Position numbers and translations under genes: made by a program. The notes below the pieces were generated by a model. The model was given only the letters and a program-made list of their open reading frames with translations, ran no database searches and was not told the DNA's origin. Source: Phallusia fumigata (lineage: Eukaryota > Chordata > Ascidiacea > Phlebobranchia > Ascidiidae). Taken from it: a DNA stretch of 64,000 bases. Of this stretch, positions 1 to 12,096 are shown piece by piece. The stretch lies in assembly GCA_008931825.1 (NCBI GenBank), contig QXVZ01001034.1:62001-126000 (forward strand). The letters are read 5' to 3'. The number at the start of each line of letters is the position of its first letter. The stretch's first letter is position 1.

Positions 1-125
1 TCGATACTGTGGTTCCTCGGACAATGTGTCTTCCTAAAATTGCCACGATTAAACAAATGAGCTCACCTGGTGACTTACATAAAGTATATGTCAGCATTAA
101 TGTTTGTTTTACCATATTTGTGTAG
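1..125. other. Intronic sequence upstream of the first visible IAP exon
   Basis: This stretch precedes a polypyrimidine tract and AG acceptor ending at 125. No open segment here fits the phase needed by the next exon, which starts on the third base of a codon. It is best read as the end of an intron, so the amino terminus of the IAP gene lies outside the window. Confidence 0.6.
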
Positions 126-3100
126 ACCAAGGGACCCGCCCGGTCAACGTAGCGTTTACATTCCACCCGGCGACACATTCAGGGAATCTTACCGACTTTC
201 AACTTTCATCAAGTTTCCGCAATACTCACCGGTCAACCCTCGACATCTAGCCTCAGCAGGATTCTTCTACACTGGATTTAAAGATCGGGTGAAATGTTTC
301 AGGTATTTCCCAAAACGAAGTCTTTTTCTACAGCAGTTAGAGGGGCAACTCTAAAACACGCAATCTACGCAATCCATCGCAATCCACGCAATCTACGCAA
401 TCTATTCCCATTTAAAGCAATCCAGCCAAGTTGAGTAGATGAGGCGCACAGCTTGGTTTAATTTAACACAATCTGGAACACCCATTTTAGGCAGGACAAC
501 TCTAATCTAGGCTACGCACACTTGGGCATTCCACATTGCGTTGTAAAATATACCAGGCCTAAACACCTCAGTTTGCCTGAATTACGTTTGATCAGTCTAT
601 TTTGTATGGAATGCGTGCCTAACCTGAGCATCATATACTGAGTGCCTAACCTGATAGGGTTAAACTAAACCAGGCTGTGTTCGTAATCTACTGAAATTGC
701 CTGAAGTGCTTTAAATTGGAAAAGATTGCGTAGATTGCGTATTTTAGAGTTGCCCGTTTTAGAGTCTAAAACAGAACCGCGCGCTGATCACTTAATGTTT
801 GAACAGACACTGATCACGTTTTTATCATGCGCTAGCCATGTGCTGATCACGTGATGGTCATGAAAAACCATGCGAGATAATTATTTTTGTTTCGTTTTGA
901 TACCTTCCGTTTTGATACCATGTCACGTCGCGATCACACTTTAGACACCTGATCGGTGCCGAGTGACGACATGTTGCGCAAGAATTTGTTGACTGGGAAT
1001 GGGAAAGCAAAGTTCAGTTTGACTTTTACTGGAAAACTTGTAGACCTTCGGACTTTGATCTGATCGCATAAGTCATAAATTGCAGTGTGTGCAAAGTTTA
1101 TGGACTGGTTGTCAGCGAAATTGACGAACTGGACTATTACTTGAACCTTGAACCAGATAAGCCTTGACTGAACGCAGGATGTGCAGCAGAAATGTGTAAA
1201 GAATCCATTAACATGCACGTGGCTGCCCGGGGACGTAAATGTTTGTAAACGTGTCCGAAATTTCAAGCATATCTTGGCTTTTGTGCCCAAACAACAGCCA
1301 ATCGCGTGCCAAAAACCACATGATGTTGTTTCATCAGTTGTGGACTGTGTGTGCAAGACTGGACAATGAGCGATGACGTCACAGCTGCAAAGTGGCACAG
1401 AAATGATTGTTCATTCATCAAAGGGGAAGACTCTGGTAACATTGAAATAGGTACGCCTGGTTTTGCTGACACTTTTTTTCCTCAAAAACTTCGCAAGCAC
1501 TGGCATTTCCTTTGACCACAAAGTGAGCACGCGGTCCCTTGAATTTTGCAACACAAGCATTTTATCCGGGGACGTTGATTGGTTTGCACCTACAAAGTTT
1601 TATGACGAACTGCGCTTTGCAGTTAGTGTTTTATGGTAACGTTTTCACAGTTAAAAAATAGGGCCAAAAAATTGATGTATCCGGATAGAAAAGCTGGTAA
1701 TGTGCCAATTTTTATGTGACTAGCCCCAAAAAGTCTAAGTCAAGACCCAAAAATATCCGTACGATTTTGCTGCATAGATCTGTAGCGGTTTTATGATAAT
1801 TTTCTGCCATTTGTGATGGGATTTGTCGTTTAATTTGTAAAAGATTTTTGTGAAACTGAATTTTTTTCGACTTAGGTGGTGGAGGACTTGCCCGATTTTT
1901 ACAACCGATAAATAGGCCCCAGGTAAGTCTATTACAAATAAAAAAAATTGTAGATCTCATAGATGTTCGATAATAAATTTTAGGGTTTTTGTACAAAGCC
2001 GGCATTGACATTTTATGGCATTCAGCTAACAGTGCGGTCTTTTACTAACGAGCTTTATGACAACCTGCATTTAAGTAAAAGCCCTTATCTCATAACAGAG
2101 GAATTTTGGTTTGAAGAGACTCTTCAAATCAAGCTTAGACCAGATCAGGCGTTTTCCTTGTTTGTATTTCAAGTGGCACAGACAACATCAAAAAGCTTAA
2201 GTGTGATGGTGCAATGCAAAACCATTTAATGGCACAACGAATTTGAATGTATTTTTAGTAGCTGTATTGTGATGTTCGTCAACACAATGAAGTCACTAAA
2301 CGTTTCCAAATCTTATTAGTAATATTTTGAACGCGAACAATTTATTGATTTACAAAGTTGAAAGTGAAATTGATTTTCTTTTTGCAGGTTCCGTCTGTGG
2401 GTCATGATGAGCCCGACTTTGTTCGACCCAGAACTGCTACAAGCAACAACATCGCGCCTAGTTTGATTTCAAACGGTAAGGTTACAGCAAAAGCAAAGTT
2501 TACAACTCAAAACCCGATTTGTGCGGTGAATTCGGACAATCCTCTTGTTGTGGCACCACAAGGGAATTACGAAAGTTAATAAAAGTTCAAAACACTTGTT
2601 TACTGTCCAACGTCGCGAGGTTACTTCAGGTCAACCAAAAACGTACGCGTAGTTGTTGTTTATGGGCGTAACCCTAGTAATACGAACGCATCGGCACAAT
2701 TGTCCGCTGAGCCACATTGGTTTTGACTGTAAAAATTCAGGGTAGTTTAAAGTATTTTTTTAAGAAAAACTAGTTTTGCTACATTTACTCGTTACCGTTA
2801 CCGTTCCTGTTTTACAGATCACGCTCAAGTGTTAAGGCAAACTGCAAGACCGGCATTTCAGTCAAGTTCGATTAACGTGAGTTTGTATTTGTCTATTTCT
2901 TTGTGTAGGAGCCCAACAAACGATCAATAGGTCATGTTTAAAAGCAAACTGGAAATCACATGCCACACGTTTGTCCGCCAAGCCGAGTGGTTAGCGCGAC
3001 TGCCTTGTGCTCGCAAGGTTGTGCGTTGTAACCCTGTCGCGGTAGCTTGTGTTTCTCTGACCCAGAAATTTAAGCGGAATTTTTCCAACCCAGTTAACCA

Positions 3101-6100
3101 CATGCGTTGACCCAAACTGATTTCACCAACTTCAAATATAAAATGATCTAACGTAACCGCAAAGGGGCAGGTAGCTTGACGGTGAAACTAATAAAATGAA
3201 ACAAACATTTTGAGCGTTAGTTGGGAAAACTTCAAAGAAAACGGTTGGGGTTACATTTTTGCACGCCTTGCAACGATGTGATGTTATTTTAAAAATCTTA
3301 ATCCGTTTTTTGCATACGATGTCACGAAGACTTGCTCGGTACGGGAATTTAGTGACATGACTTTCCAAGTGCGTCAGACCTGTTGTTTTGTAGGGGGCGT
3401 TTTACAAGTATGGGCACTATACGTAACAACTGCACCACAGAATCGATTACTTCCCGAAAGGTTTCATGTTTTAAGTTCTAATTCAGGAAGAGATTGCGAC
3501 ACAAGTTTCGGGTAGTTTTTCTGGTGCATGATGTAAGAGTGGAACTTCGCTTGAAATGCTTTTGAGCAATAATTAACGATTTTTGCATTGTTTGGCCCAA
3601 GCCCTATAAAAGTGTTGTATTTACATGCAGTCTGTGGAATTCGCGACCATCCCATCTGCCTACCACGAACGATTTGTGAAAAACTTGGATTTAAGAAAGG
3701 AATCAGAAAGGCTGTAAGTTGGGACAACACTCAATATAGTCATATCTTTTTAAAAACTAGGAAATTACCTGGCGTTGTAATAAACATCCTGCTGGCACTA
3801 AAGGACTGCGAGAGTGCTTGTTAAAATGTTTGTGACGAAAGCAAGTTTATCTGTTTTATCTGTTTTATCTGTTTTATCTGTAGTGCTATCTTTTGTTGAG
3901 AAAAAACGACAGTGCGGTCGTGATCTTAATTAGTCACCATTGAAACTAAACTTGCACCAGTCGGATTTTTAGCAGCTAAAAATAGCAGAGGGAAGAACTG
4001 ATTTGGAAATTCGCTTTATCACGGGATTTTACGTAGGCATGTTTCGCTTCCTGATTTTCAAATCGTAGGGAAAAATTATGCAAAATAGGCACTTTGTTTC
4101 AACCACACCTAAATATAGGCACTCTGATTCTCAGACTCGGAAAGCTCTTCTCCCTATTTTTTCTATTTTGAGACCTATTTGACCAACTCGTATGTCAAAA
4201 CTCGTCCCCTGATGTTTATAGAAAAGCAAAATTATCGTTAATTCCTGTTTTACAGTCGAACTTTTGAACACTGGCCATCTGAAACACCAACAGTGAGTCC
4301 AAATGACCTTGCAAGGTCAGGTTTCTTCTACTTGGGGAATCTCGATCGAGTTCAGTGTTTTTCTTGCGCTGGGGTTTTGAGAAATTGGAATTATGGCGAC
4401 GCTGTGCAAGCGGAACATAGAAGGCACTTTCCACATTGCAGGTTGGTTTTGTAAAGTAAAAAAATTCGAAGTTTGCAAAAACTTGGAATCCCAAAACGGC
4501 CACAGATGTCCCCTGAAAAGCATGAGGTGTAACAATGCTTTGGTAATAATGCTGACAACTGACAGCGAAATTTTATGAAAGGTTGGTCCAAGGAAATGAT
4601 CCAAACAACATTTCCCTAACACCTGAGCAACGCCAGCAGACAGCAAGAAACCAACCGACCTTTGCTGAGCCACCTGACCCGTCCGAAGCTGAACAGGTAA
4701 ACTTACACTGGAACTTGTTTAAATAAGGGTTTAAATTTGGCAGTTTTTCCTTCAGAACTGCTGAAAGGTCGCGCCATTGCTTTATTTGGTGAAGTCCAAC
4801 TTGACCAAATCAAAAATTTCAAAATAAATAAAAACAGTTATGGTATATAAAAAGATCTAGATAAAGCAGACAACGCAATAACTCACCTCTTTGACCTTCG
4901 GTTCGCCCATCTTGGAAGAGATGAACATGTAAAAAATAATCTATTACTTCGTCACAGAGGGACTTGCAAAACATGTTCCAATGCCAATTCCCAGTAAATC
5001 CTCACATGAGAAATGAAGAGACAAGATTAGAAACTTTCGATCACCGTTGGGCTGCCAACAATGTCGATGCAACACCCAGACAAATTGCTAGGGCTGGATT
5101 CTTCTTCCTAGGTGAGTAGCGCTTCTACGAGGGCAAGGGCCAAACTACCTTTACCCTTACCCAGAAGTCCATGCGAGATTTTCAGCTTTACTTTGTATTT
5201 AATATGATCACACAACGCTTACTGTCAGCTAAGAATTTTGATTGAAAGTGAAGATGTTGCAAATTTGCTTGATTTGTACAGCACTTAAACTGATAGCCAT
5301 ACATAGGTTGTTAGATAAATAATACGTTATTATACAAGACATACAGCTATATTGATTTAAGCGTAGTAAGTTGGTAAAATACCCCCAAAGACAAGGTAAT
5401 AATGAAGCCCTTTATATCGAATTTACCAAGGAGGTAAACATTTAATTTGGATGTCGTTGATAAGGGCGCGTCAGACATCAAAGGTGTAATTAAGGTTTGC
5501 CTCGACGTTAACTTTGATGTGCCATATGGCTACGGGATATTACATATCCTTTTTGTACCAATCAATAGTACTTAGGTCGAATGGCATTACGAGAAGGAAC
5601 TATATTGCCAACAATGTTGACTAGCAAGAAATGTTGCTACCTGGGCTTGCGACATAGCGTTCAAAAGGATAATAAATTAGGTTACCTAAAAGTAGAAACC
5701 CTGATTAAAAGTCGTTCGTGGAAGCCTATGAAGTGGCGACATAGGTGACTTCAGCGGAACTGTAACACCAATCCTTTGTCGGCTTTGAAATTACGGCTTC
5801 AGCTTGTCACAAAATGAAATAAAATAAGTATATCCATTGACGCGTGTTGTTTACTGTAAATCGTTCTCCCAAGGTGCCCTTTGGGACAAAAAAAAAACGC
5901 TTCGAAATAGATTACAACATGGTGGTGTTTGGTTTATTGTGGGTCGCTGTTTGTTCACGTGCTTTTTGTTAAAATGTCCTTGAAATACAATCTTTAGTGA
6001 AGATCACAACCTTTAACAAACAGGAACACCTATATAATATCAAGGCACACAGGCACACAGGCACACCCATTCTACTGGTTAATGAAGTGAAACAGATTCA

Positions 6101-9100
6101 CCAGCTTGGCGTGTGAAAGTTTTAAGTTATTCGTAGAACGGGTCGTACGTTTGTTTTCACAACAGTATTATCTAAGGTCTGTAATAAAACGTTTGTTCTT
6201 AGATAAACTGTTAAACTTTGATAACCATGTTAAGCGCGCACAACTCATAGGCAACATGGAATTGTAATCTGTAACGTTTACTTAATTTCATGTCACTACA
6301 GGAGAACGCGATAGAGTGAAGTGTTGGTACTGTAACGGTGGTTTACAAAACTGGGACCCACAAGATGAACCTTGGACAGAACATGCAAAGTGGTTTCCAA
6401 CGTAAGTGCACGTATAATTAACAATCATTTTACACAGGAATTGTTTTTTGCTTCACGCGCTACAAAAAACGCCAATGCCGACACAGAAAAACATTACTGA
6501 TTCAAGCAACATAATCTGTCGGTAAAACATTTGACTGGAAGGCTACCGATTAGTTAATTTTTTTCAAACTTCACGATTTTCAACGGATTGCTGTTAAATT
6601 TCCCTTCAAAAAAGTTCGTTATTTTCTTTTGTCACTCCACAATGGTTTACCGGCTACGCCGAGATCTCCTTTGTCCTCTCTGTCTTTGTTTAGCTTTTCA
6701 AATAAAATTTCACAGTGGTGACACGCGGCATGACGCCTCCACTTATAAAAGCATTCTTCCGTTTTTCACCGGGTGTTTAACAGCCCGGGGAAGTCCCAGG
6801 TGTTTGTAACAGGTTCTACCAGAAAAGGTACAGATGGTTTTACTGTGCAGGGTCTTTATGAAAACATACACATGGGTGCTGTTGCTGATTGCACATTGTA
6901 GTATCCATTAGCCCACTGTTGAACCTATATACAAACACCAGAATCAAAGTGGAGACAAAATAACAAAGTACTATACTATATTTGCGTTGTACTACCAGTT
7001 CCAGAATTATCAATTCTTTTTGACCTTGGAGAGTATTAAAATAACATATTTGCAGTTAAAAGCTAGTAAACCTTTCTTTTTTCAAAATTAGCTCCAATAC
7101 GAGTTGGCAAGTATTTTCAAGATTTATTCGAAGAATCTCATTACGCAAACATCACATCGTTGTCCACTGACCACTATGCAAAAAATCTAAGCTTGCTTTT
7201 TGCGCAGCCAAGATTCTGTTTGATCACAAACCTTACTCTTTTTGCAGTTGTGAGTTCGTGCTGCAGAGGAAGGGACCCGACTTTGTCCACCGCATGGTTT
7301 CAATGTTTCCAAACCTTCCTCGCCCCACGTTGCGAGGTGGTGGGCTCGATGTGCCCCCAATGTTGGGTGAAGGCAGGAGACAATCGGGGGGCAACGGAGT
7401 TCATTACCCTCCACCAGAGATCATTGACCCACAGGTAAACATTGGTGATTATGACGTGTTTCCGGCGAGATTATGTAGACAATTGTAATCAGCTGGTGCA
7501 ATATGTTAATCATGTCAAATATTTGCGTCTAACACTTGTTGACAACATTTTTAATCAGTGGCGCAATAGTTCAAACATGTTTCATGTGTGTGTGTGCGTG
7601 TGTGTGTGTGTGTGGGGGGGGGGGAGGAGGGCTAATAAGATTTATCAAAGGTTGAGCCTTCTAAAACATTTTTGTTGGGATTTGATTTGTATAAATCCAA
7701 TTTTAGCACGTCGTTTGCATACTCTGCGCAGAATTATTCACAAACACACAAATAGATTTTAAAAACTCGTTTTTATAACAACAGATTACCTTGATCAAAT
7801 CAGTTCCAACGTTTTTTGACAAACAAAATTTTCTCAACATAACGATATGGCAAGTTTGTTACTCGTGTTCATCTTCAGGAGAATTTGCGCCGTGAGGAGG
7901 AGCGACTGAACGTTTCCATGGAAACGGATGTTGCCAGAGCAGCTGTGGAGATGGGGTTCGAACTACAGCTCGTACGTAGAGTGATAAGAAGGTGATTGTT
8001 GGATGCAAAATGTGTCTATCACAATGGGCAACAAAAACGTTACTGTCAATATTAGAAACAAAAGTGTTCAAAACCAACCAAATGTTGTCATGTGTATCAT
8101 CTCTGATTTTTGGATTTTCATACCAGCTCAGAGTTGCTATGACTGTTGTTTTCTTTCTCGTACGAACTGACGTTCGTCACGATTTGCTGAACGCTGGATT
8201 TCACCAGGCTAAAAACGTTTTAACTGCAAAACATGGTATCTATTATTGGTCGCTAATGGTGCTCAAGGGGTCTTTTATATTACTGTTTACTGACCCAATT
8301 TGTTTATCTTTACACAAACCGCTTGGGTGAACCTTTTAACGATCGCGTGAACCAAATGATGGGAAAACCCATGACGTGAAGGAGGAACTGAAAAAGCTTT
8401 TACTTTGTTTGTTTAGTAATAACCCAGTACGAAGTATTGGATGATTAACTTGTATTTTGTTGGCATGGTTCTGGATTGTAGCCAACAACCGCAAGGCTAA
8501 TGACTTATCATATTAAAATGCAAACTTCAGATATCACTTACGGGCCTTGACGCATGCTCTCCTTATTAAAGCCGCAAGTTACATATTTGTACACATCTTT
8601 CATTTTCGAGCAATTCAAGCCTGGTTTCTTGTGTGACTACTACCTTTATTTAGGTTTGTTGTAACGTCTGTTTGCACCACATGTCACAGGAAAGGCCGAA
8701 ACCCTGTTCATACAACACTCGACCTAAATTTGGACCTGTTTCTGTTTCCTTGTTTGCTTGTAAGCCAAGCAAAATCATGTTGATGGCGCCATGCTTGTGG
8801 GAAGTCCGAATATGGTTGTAACGTGAAGAGCAACTACATTTCATAGCTTTGGTTTGTCAGACGTATTTCCGTTTAGCAAGGTCTTTCATCAAACAATGTT
8901 TTACTGGCATCTCTAGGGAAATTGTTAAACCGCCATTTCCGTTGTTTGGGCAAAATTTTTGAGGAAAAGGGCGTCGTGGTAAAACACTGCCGCAGCAGTG
9001 TATGTCTGGGATATGAACTGAAGCTTTTGCTCTAGGACATTGGCCTTCTACCTTTTTGGTGTCATGAATTCCCTTGGGGTGGTTTGGCAAAAATTGCGGA

Positions 9101-9973
9101 AACACCATTTGATAAAAAAGAACTACTCTACCCTCTACACACAGAACACTGTGCAGTTAAAAACAGAATTATTTTAGTGCATCGCATTTATTGTTGTTAA
9201 TTTCATAATTAAGTGAGTGCTTTCCGGATGACTAGGCTTCCGCGGAACCCAGGTAGACTCCAACCTAACAAACCGTTCTTTACATACAGACGACTACAGG
9301 AGGGCGAAATGTATCGCACTGTCGCCGAAATTATTGATGACGCAACATCAGAAAACAATGACGTCATGGAGAGCGAGTCAGAAGATGAAGTGGCGACCTC
9401 CAGCGGGATTGGGGCAGGTCAGTAAAACATGACTAGCTAGGATTTGTTTGGCTGAAAAATGACCATGAAGTTGCATTGGGTTGAAAATAAGAAACCAGAA
9501 ACTTCACATTTATTGCTGAACTTTCCAATTAATTGCTTAATTACATTAATTGCTGAGCCCAAATCCAAGTTGTCTGTTTTTGCACCGACTACCTACTTTC
9601 CGCAAGAACACTGTATTGAAACTGTCTTGTCGGTTCAAAAAAAAAATTGATAAATCAAGGCCTCATTTTCCTCCGGAAATCAAATTCGAGATTAAATTCG
9701 AGACTTAAGTACCAGTGTCATGACATTGGTGATCTTTTGACAGGGATAGAATGCGCTGAACAACCAATGGACGCAGACCCCAACAGTCCTTCAATGCAAT
9801 CACGTATTGACGAGTTGCGTGCTGAGAGAATGTGCAAAATCTGCCGCGTCAGCATTTCAGATCTTGTTCTTGTGCCTTGTGGTCACTTGTGCACCTGTCA
9901 ATCTTGCAACCCTCGTCGCTGCCCGCTTTGCAACAAGAAAGTCGAAAAGTCAATCCGCGCCTATATCACATAA
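126..9973 (+). CDS. BIRC: Inhibitor-of-apoptosis protein, BIR-BIR-BIR-UBA-RING (cIAP/XIAP-like), 5' partial
   Basis: Members of this family bind caspases, or Smac-like peptides, through BIR domains and ubiquitinate targets through a RING, in cell death and NF-kB signalling in the cytosol. Exons: 126-302, 1338-1450, 1876-1922, 2388-2475, 2818-2876, 3631-3713, 4256-4441, 4582-4696, 4958-5111, 6302-6401, 7248-7434, 7879-7991, 9290-9417, 9744-9973. All phases agree, giving 592 visible residues. Seen: BIR1 (about 19-96), BIR2 (183-265, CFSC then EH then C), BIR3 (308-387, CWYC, peptide-groove Trp pair in NWDPQDEPW and HAKWF), UBA (448-495, MGF and LV), C-terminal C3HC4 RING (545-580; CKIC, PCGH, CPLC). 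The linker after BIR3, the UBA and the RING tail resemble cIAP1/2 more than XIAP, but there is no CARD between UBA and RING. The exon at 1876-1922 is short and rests mainly on phase. BIR1 is atypical (see findings). Confidence 0.95.
343..756. mobile_element. Non-autonomous DNA transposon (MITE) in IAP intron
   Basis: The two ends are inverted copies of each other over about 33 bases. The left end starts GGGCAACTCTAAAA and runs into CGCAATCTACGCAATC; the right end is its complement with about two changes. The left end continues into a short array of 9-base CGCAATCYA units (to about 407). No coding region is seen inside. No clear target duplication could be matched, so the superfamily is open. 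Confidence 0.6.
2974..3115 (+). mobile_element. tRNA-derived SINE-like element in IAP intron
   Basis: The segment opens with a serine-tRNA-like D-arm (GCCGAGTGGTTAGCGCGAC, a good A box). A decayed B-box region follows about 40 bases later, then a non-tRNA tail. It lies inside the intron between exons 2818-2876 and 3631-3713 of the IAP gene. It is not an intact tRNA gene because the T arm is degenerate. Confidence 0.5.
3846..3881. repeat. Short tandem repeat, 10-base unit
   Basis: About 3.5 perfect copies of TTTATCTGTT lie in an intron of the IAP gene. No function is suggested. Confidence 0.85.
7585..7624. repeat. GT microsatellite followed by a G run
   Basis: An imperfect (TG)n tract with one C interruption passes directly into about a dozen G residues, within an IAP intron. 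It is likely length-polymorphic. Confidence 0.9.
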
Positions 9974-10242
9974 GAACGCCACCTCGTGTCGAGCTACACG
10001 AACCAATGCACAGACGAAACCCAGGTGTATGCTTCGGCGAAATCGACCGGGTTTTTTGGGTGTCATTGGCTCGTTATGCTGCACACATTGCGGGGTAAGC
10101 TAACACTTGAAAACGTCGTCCTATGCGTTATTATATGACTAAAATGAAAAAAATTGTAAATAACTAAAAGGAGACGACATCGAACCGGTGCTGGTCGGTC
10201 GTCATGTGTTGAGGCGTGGAGGAGCGTCTACAACAAAAAACA

Positions 10243-10248
10243 AATAAA
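10243..10248 (+). terminator. Poly(A) signal of the IAP gene
   Basis: AATAAA lies 270 bases after the IAP stop codon, on the same strand. It is the first canonical signal downstream, so it probably ends this transcript. Confidence 0.6.
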
Positions 10249-11617
10249 AAGCGTTGTAAATAATTTGTAGTTGTCTGGATATCACTACTATGTCTATATC
10301 TTACTGTTCAGAGTGATGGCACTGCTAGCAGATTTTATTCTTTGCACATGAATCGAGTACAAAATTTGGTGAAAGTGTCTTGCTTCCAGCTGGCTATACT
10401 GGTGAACAAGACATGCGTCAAATTGACAAAACCTTATTTCAAAGAGCTTGACTCAAAAGCCCGCACAGTAATTGGTGATTGTCATAGAAGCAAAACGGGA
10501 TTGGTCCCGAAAGTATGGATTGTATCATTGCTACACGATTAGTCGTTTTTATCTTGTTATTCCGCTTTGTAGAAAACGTGTTGTGTGTGTAAATACTTGT
10601 GCGTATTTGTGTAAGGACGACGTTTCCCGTGTTGTGCTTAGGGTTACCCTCAAGAGTCTATACTGGAATCAAATTATATTTTGGGCAGTTACATCTTGAA
10701 CGCATTGATTACCTGTTCCAATGAAATATAAAGGAACACGATTCTTGATGATGGAAAAAAGAGTTCGAAATGTAATTGGAATTACATCACGAACACCATC
10801 AATATTCTGCATTGGAAGCAACTTATCAGAAATATTTTAAAAACCGGAATGCTTTATCTTCGACTTTTAGTTTACAGACATTTGCTTGCAATGATGAGGA
10901 ATCTATATTGTGTTTTAAGGCTGAATCTGCCACATTATATAATGATGATTCCTTTGTGGACTTTTGATGTTTTGTGTTAGGTGCGATTTATCGGCTTTCT
11001 GTTGCATGATTTTCAGCGCGATAAAATAAATAAAAGCAAATTTAAAACAAATCATGTCTTGTGGAAATACTGTAACAGTTTTACGAAGTTTTGTATCCAG
11101 ACAGGTATTTACTGTACTTGTGTGCGTTGCGACATAGAGCTGCCAGCTTGACAAGATTGCAACATTTATTGTGATCATCGCGAACCCGAACAATACAACC
11201 ACACACAAGGCCGTGCCCAGATCCAAAGCAATAAACTGTTGCTAGTTGCTACACAACCAATCATCACCAATCATCACCAATCACCACCAAGCGGTACCAA
11301 GCACCACCTATCGCCAGTTGTTTGTCTGCAACTAAGCAATTCATTTTACCGCCGAATCCCCACTATCACTTTCCCGGTATTTACCTGGGGAATTCCCAAG
11401 ATCTACTCCCTCGTTGGTGAACTAAACTTCCCCCCCTACCGCCGAGCCAATTCACTGCATTTTGTGGTGGTGTGATATGTTAATTTTCAATATGGGTTTA
11501 TTTTATAAATTAATTCGTTGTTTTAGAATCGTTCTCTGCAAATTATAACTTTAACGCTTTTTCCGCAACTGGATTAACTTCATAGTTGTGGTTTACCTGC
11601 AAAACGTTGCACCCAAA

Positions 11618-11780
11618 CATGGGCGCCAGCAAAAATCTTCTAGGAGGGGGCAAACCTTACATGCTTACTTTTTTATTCATGAGATTTTTTTATGGAACGT
11701 ATATGATTAATAAAGTACAATTTTCGGAATTCAAGGAGGGGACAAGTGCCCCCTCTTGCCCCTACGTGTCGGCGCCCATG
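11618..11780. mobile_element. hAT-type MITE with perfect 8-bp target duplication
   Basis: The 163-bp element begins CATGGGCGCC and ends GGCGCCCATG, a perfect 10-bp terminal inverted repeat. It is flanked on both sides by CACCCAAA (11610-11617 and 11781-11788). An 8-bp target duplication is diagnostic of the hAT superfamily. It has no coding capacity. A diverged sibling lies at 29620-29759 and shares the internal CCCCCTCTTGCCCCTACGTG segment. Confidence 0.85.
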
Positions 11781-12033
11781 CACCCAAACAAATGCCTTGG
11801 ATGAGGTGAAATTTGAAAACCTCTTGCGTAGTGTCACTTTTAGTCCAACGACTTTTTAATCAACTGTGGTGCAAAGAAAATCGGCCTCAAATTACCAAGA
11901 GTAATTGACTGGCGCCAGACTGGCGACCCAAATCAATTACGCCTTTTTCCCCCGAAACCCTACCTTTTTTAGTTTTCGCGCAATCGCAATGTGCGCCAGT
12001 TTCACTCTGGTCCCGAGCAAGCCATGCTTTTCC

Positions 12034-12080
12034 CACGTGACTTTTTAACCGGCCGGCTTTGGCCACGTGGTTTACACGTG
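12034..12080. promoter_or_regulatory. Cluster of three CACGTG E-boxes
   Basis: Palindromic CACGTG occurs at 12034-12039, 12064-12069 and 12075-12080, only 17 to 63 bases before the ATG at 12097. CACGTG is the binding site of Myc/Max, USF and related bHLH-zip factors in animals. The placement suggests a core promoter for the small gene that may start at 12097. No TATA box is seen. Confidence 0.5.
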
Positions 12081-12096
12081 GTTTCATAAAGCTAGT

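Larger units (their letters stand above)
9974..12033. other. IAP 3' UTR and intergenic DNA
   Basis: No protein-like reading frame is seen after the IAP stop. The stretch holds the IAP poly(A) signal, a short imperfect tandem of CACCAATCAT around 11255-11290, and one hAT-type MITE (listed separately). Open frames of 60-100 codons here have no recognisable domains. Confidence 0.6.

Noticed and set aside
357-407. CRISPR-like array of short CGCAATC repeats
   Set aside because: Units are only 9 bases with no spacers, they belong to the end of a MITE, and this is an animal genome.
2005-2229. 74-codon plus-strand frame in an IAP intron
   Set aside because: No IAP-like sequence and no fitting splice phases; the small exon at 1876-1922 already joins the flanking exons.
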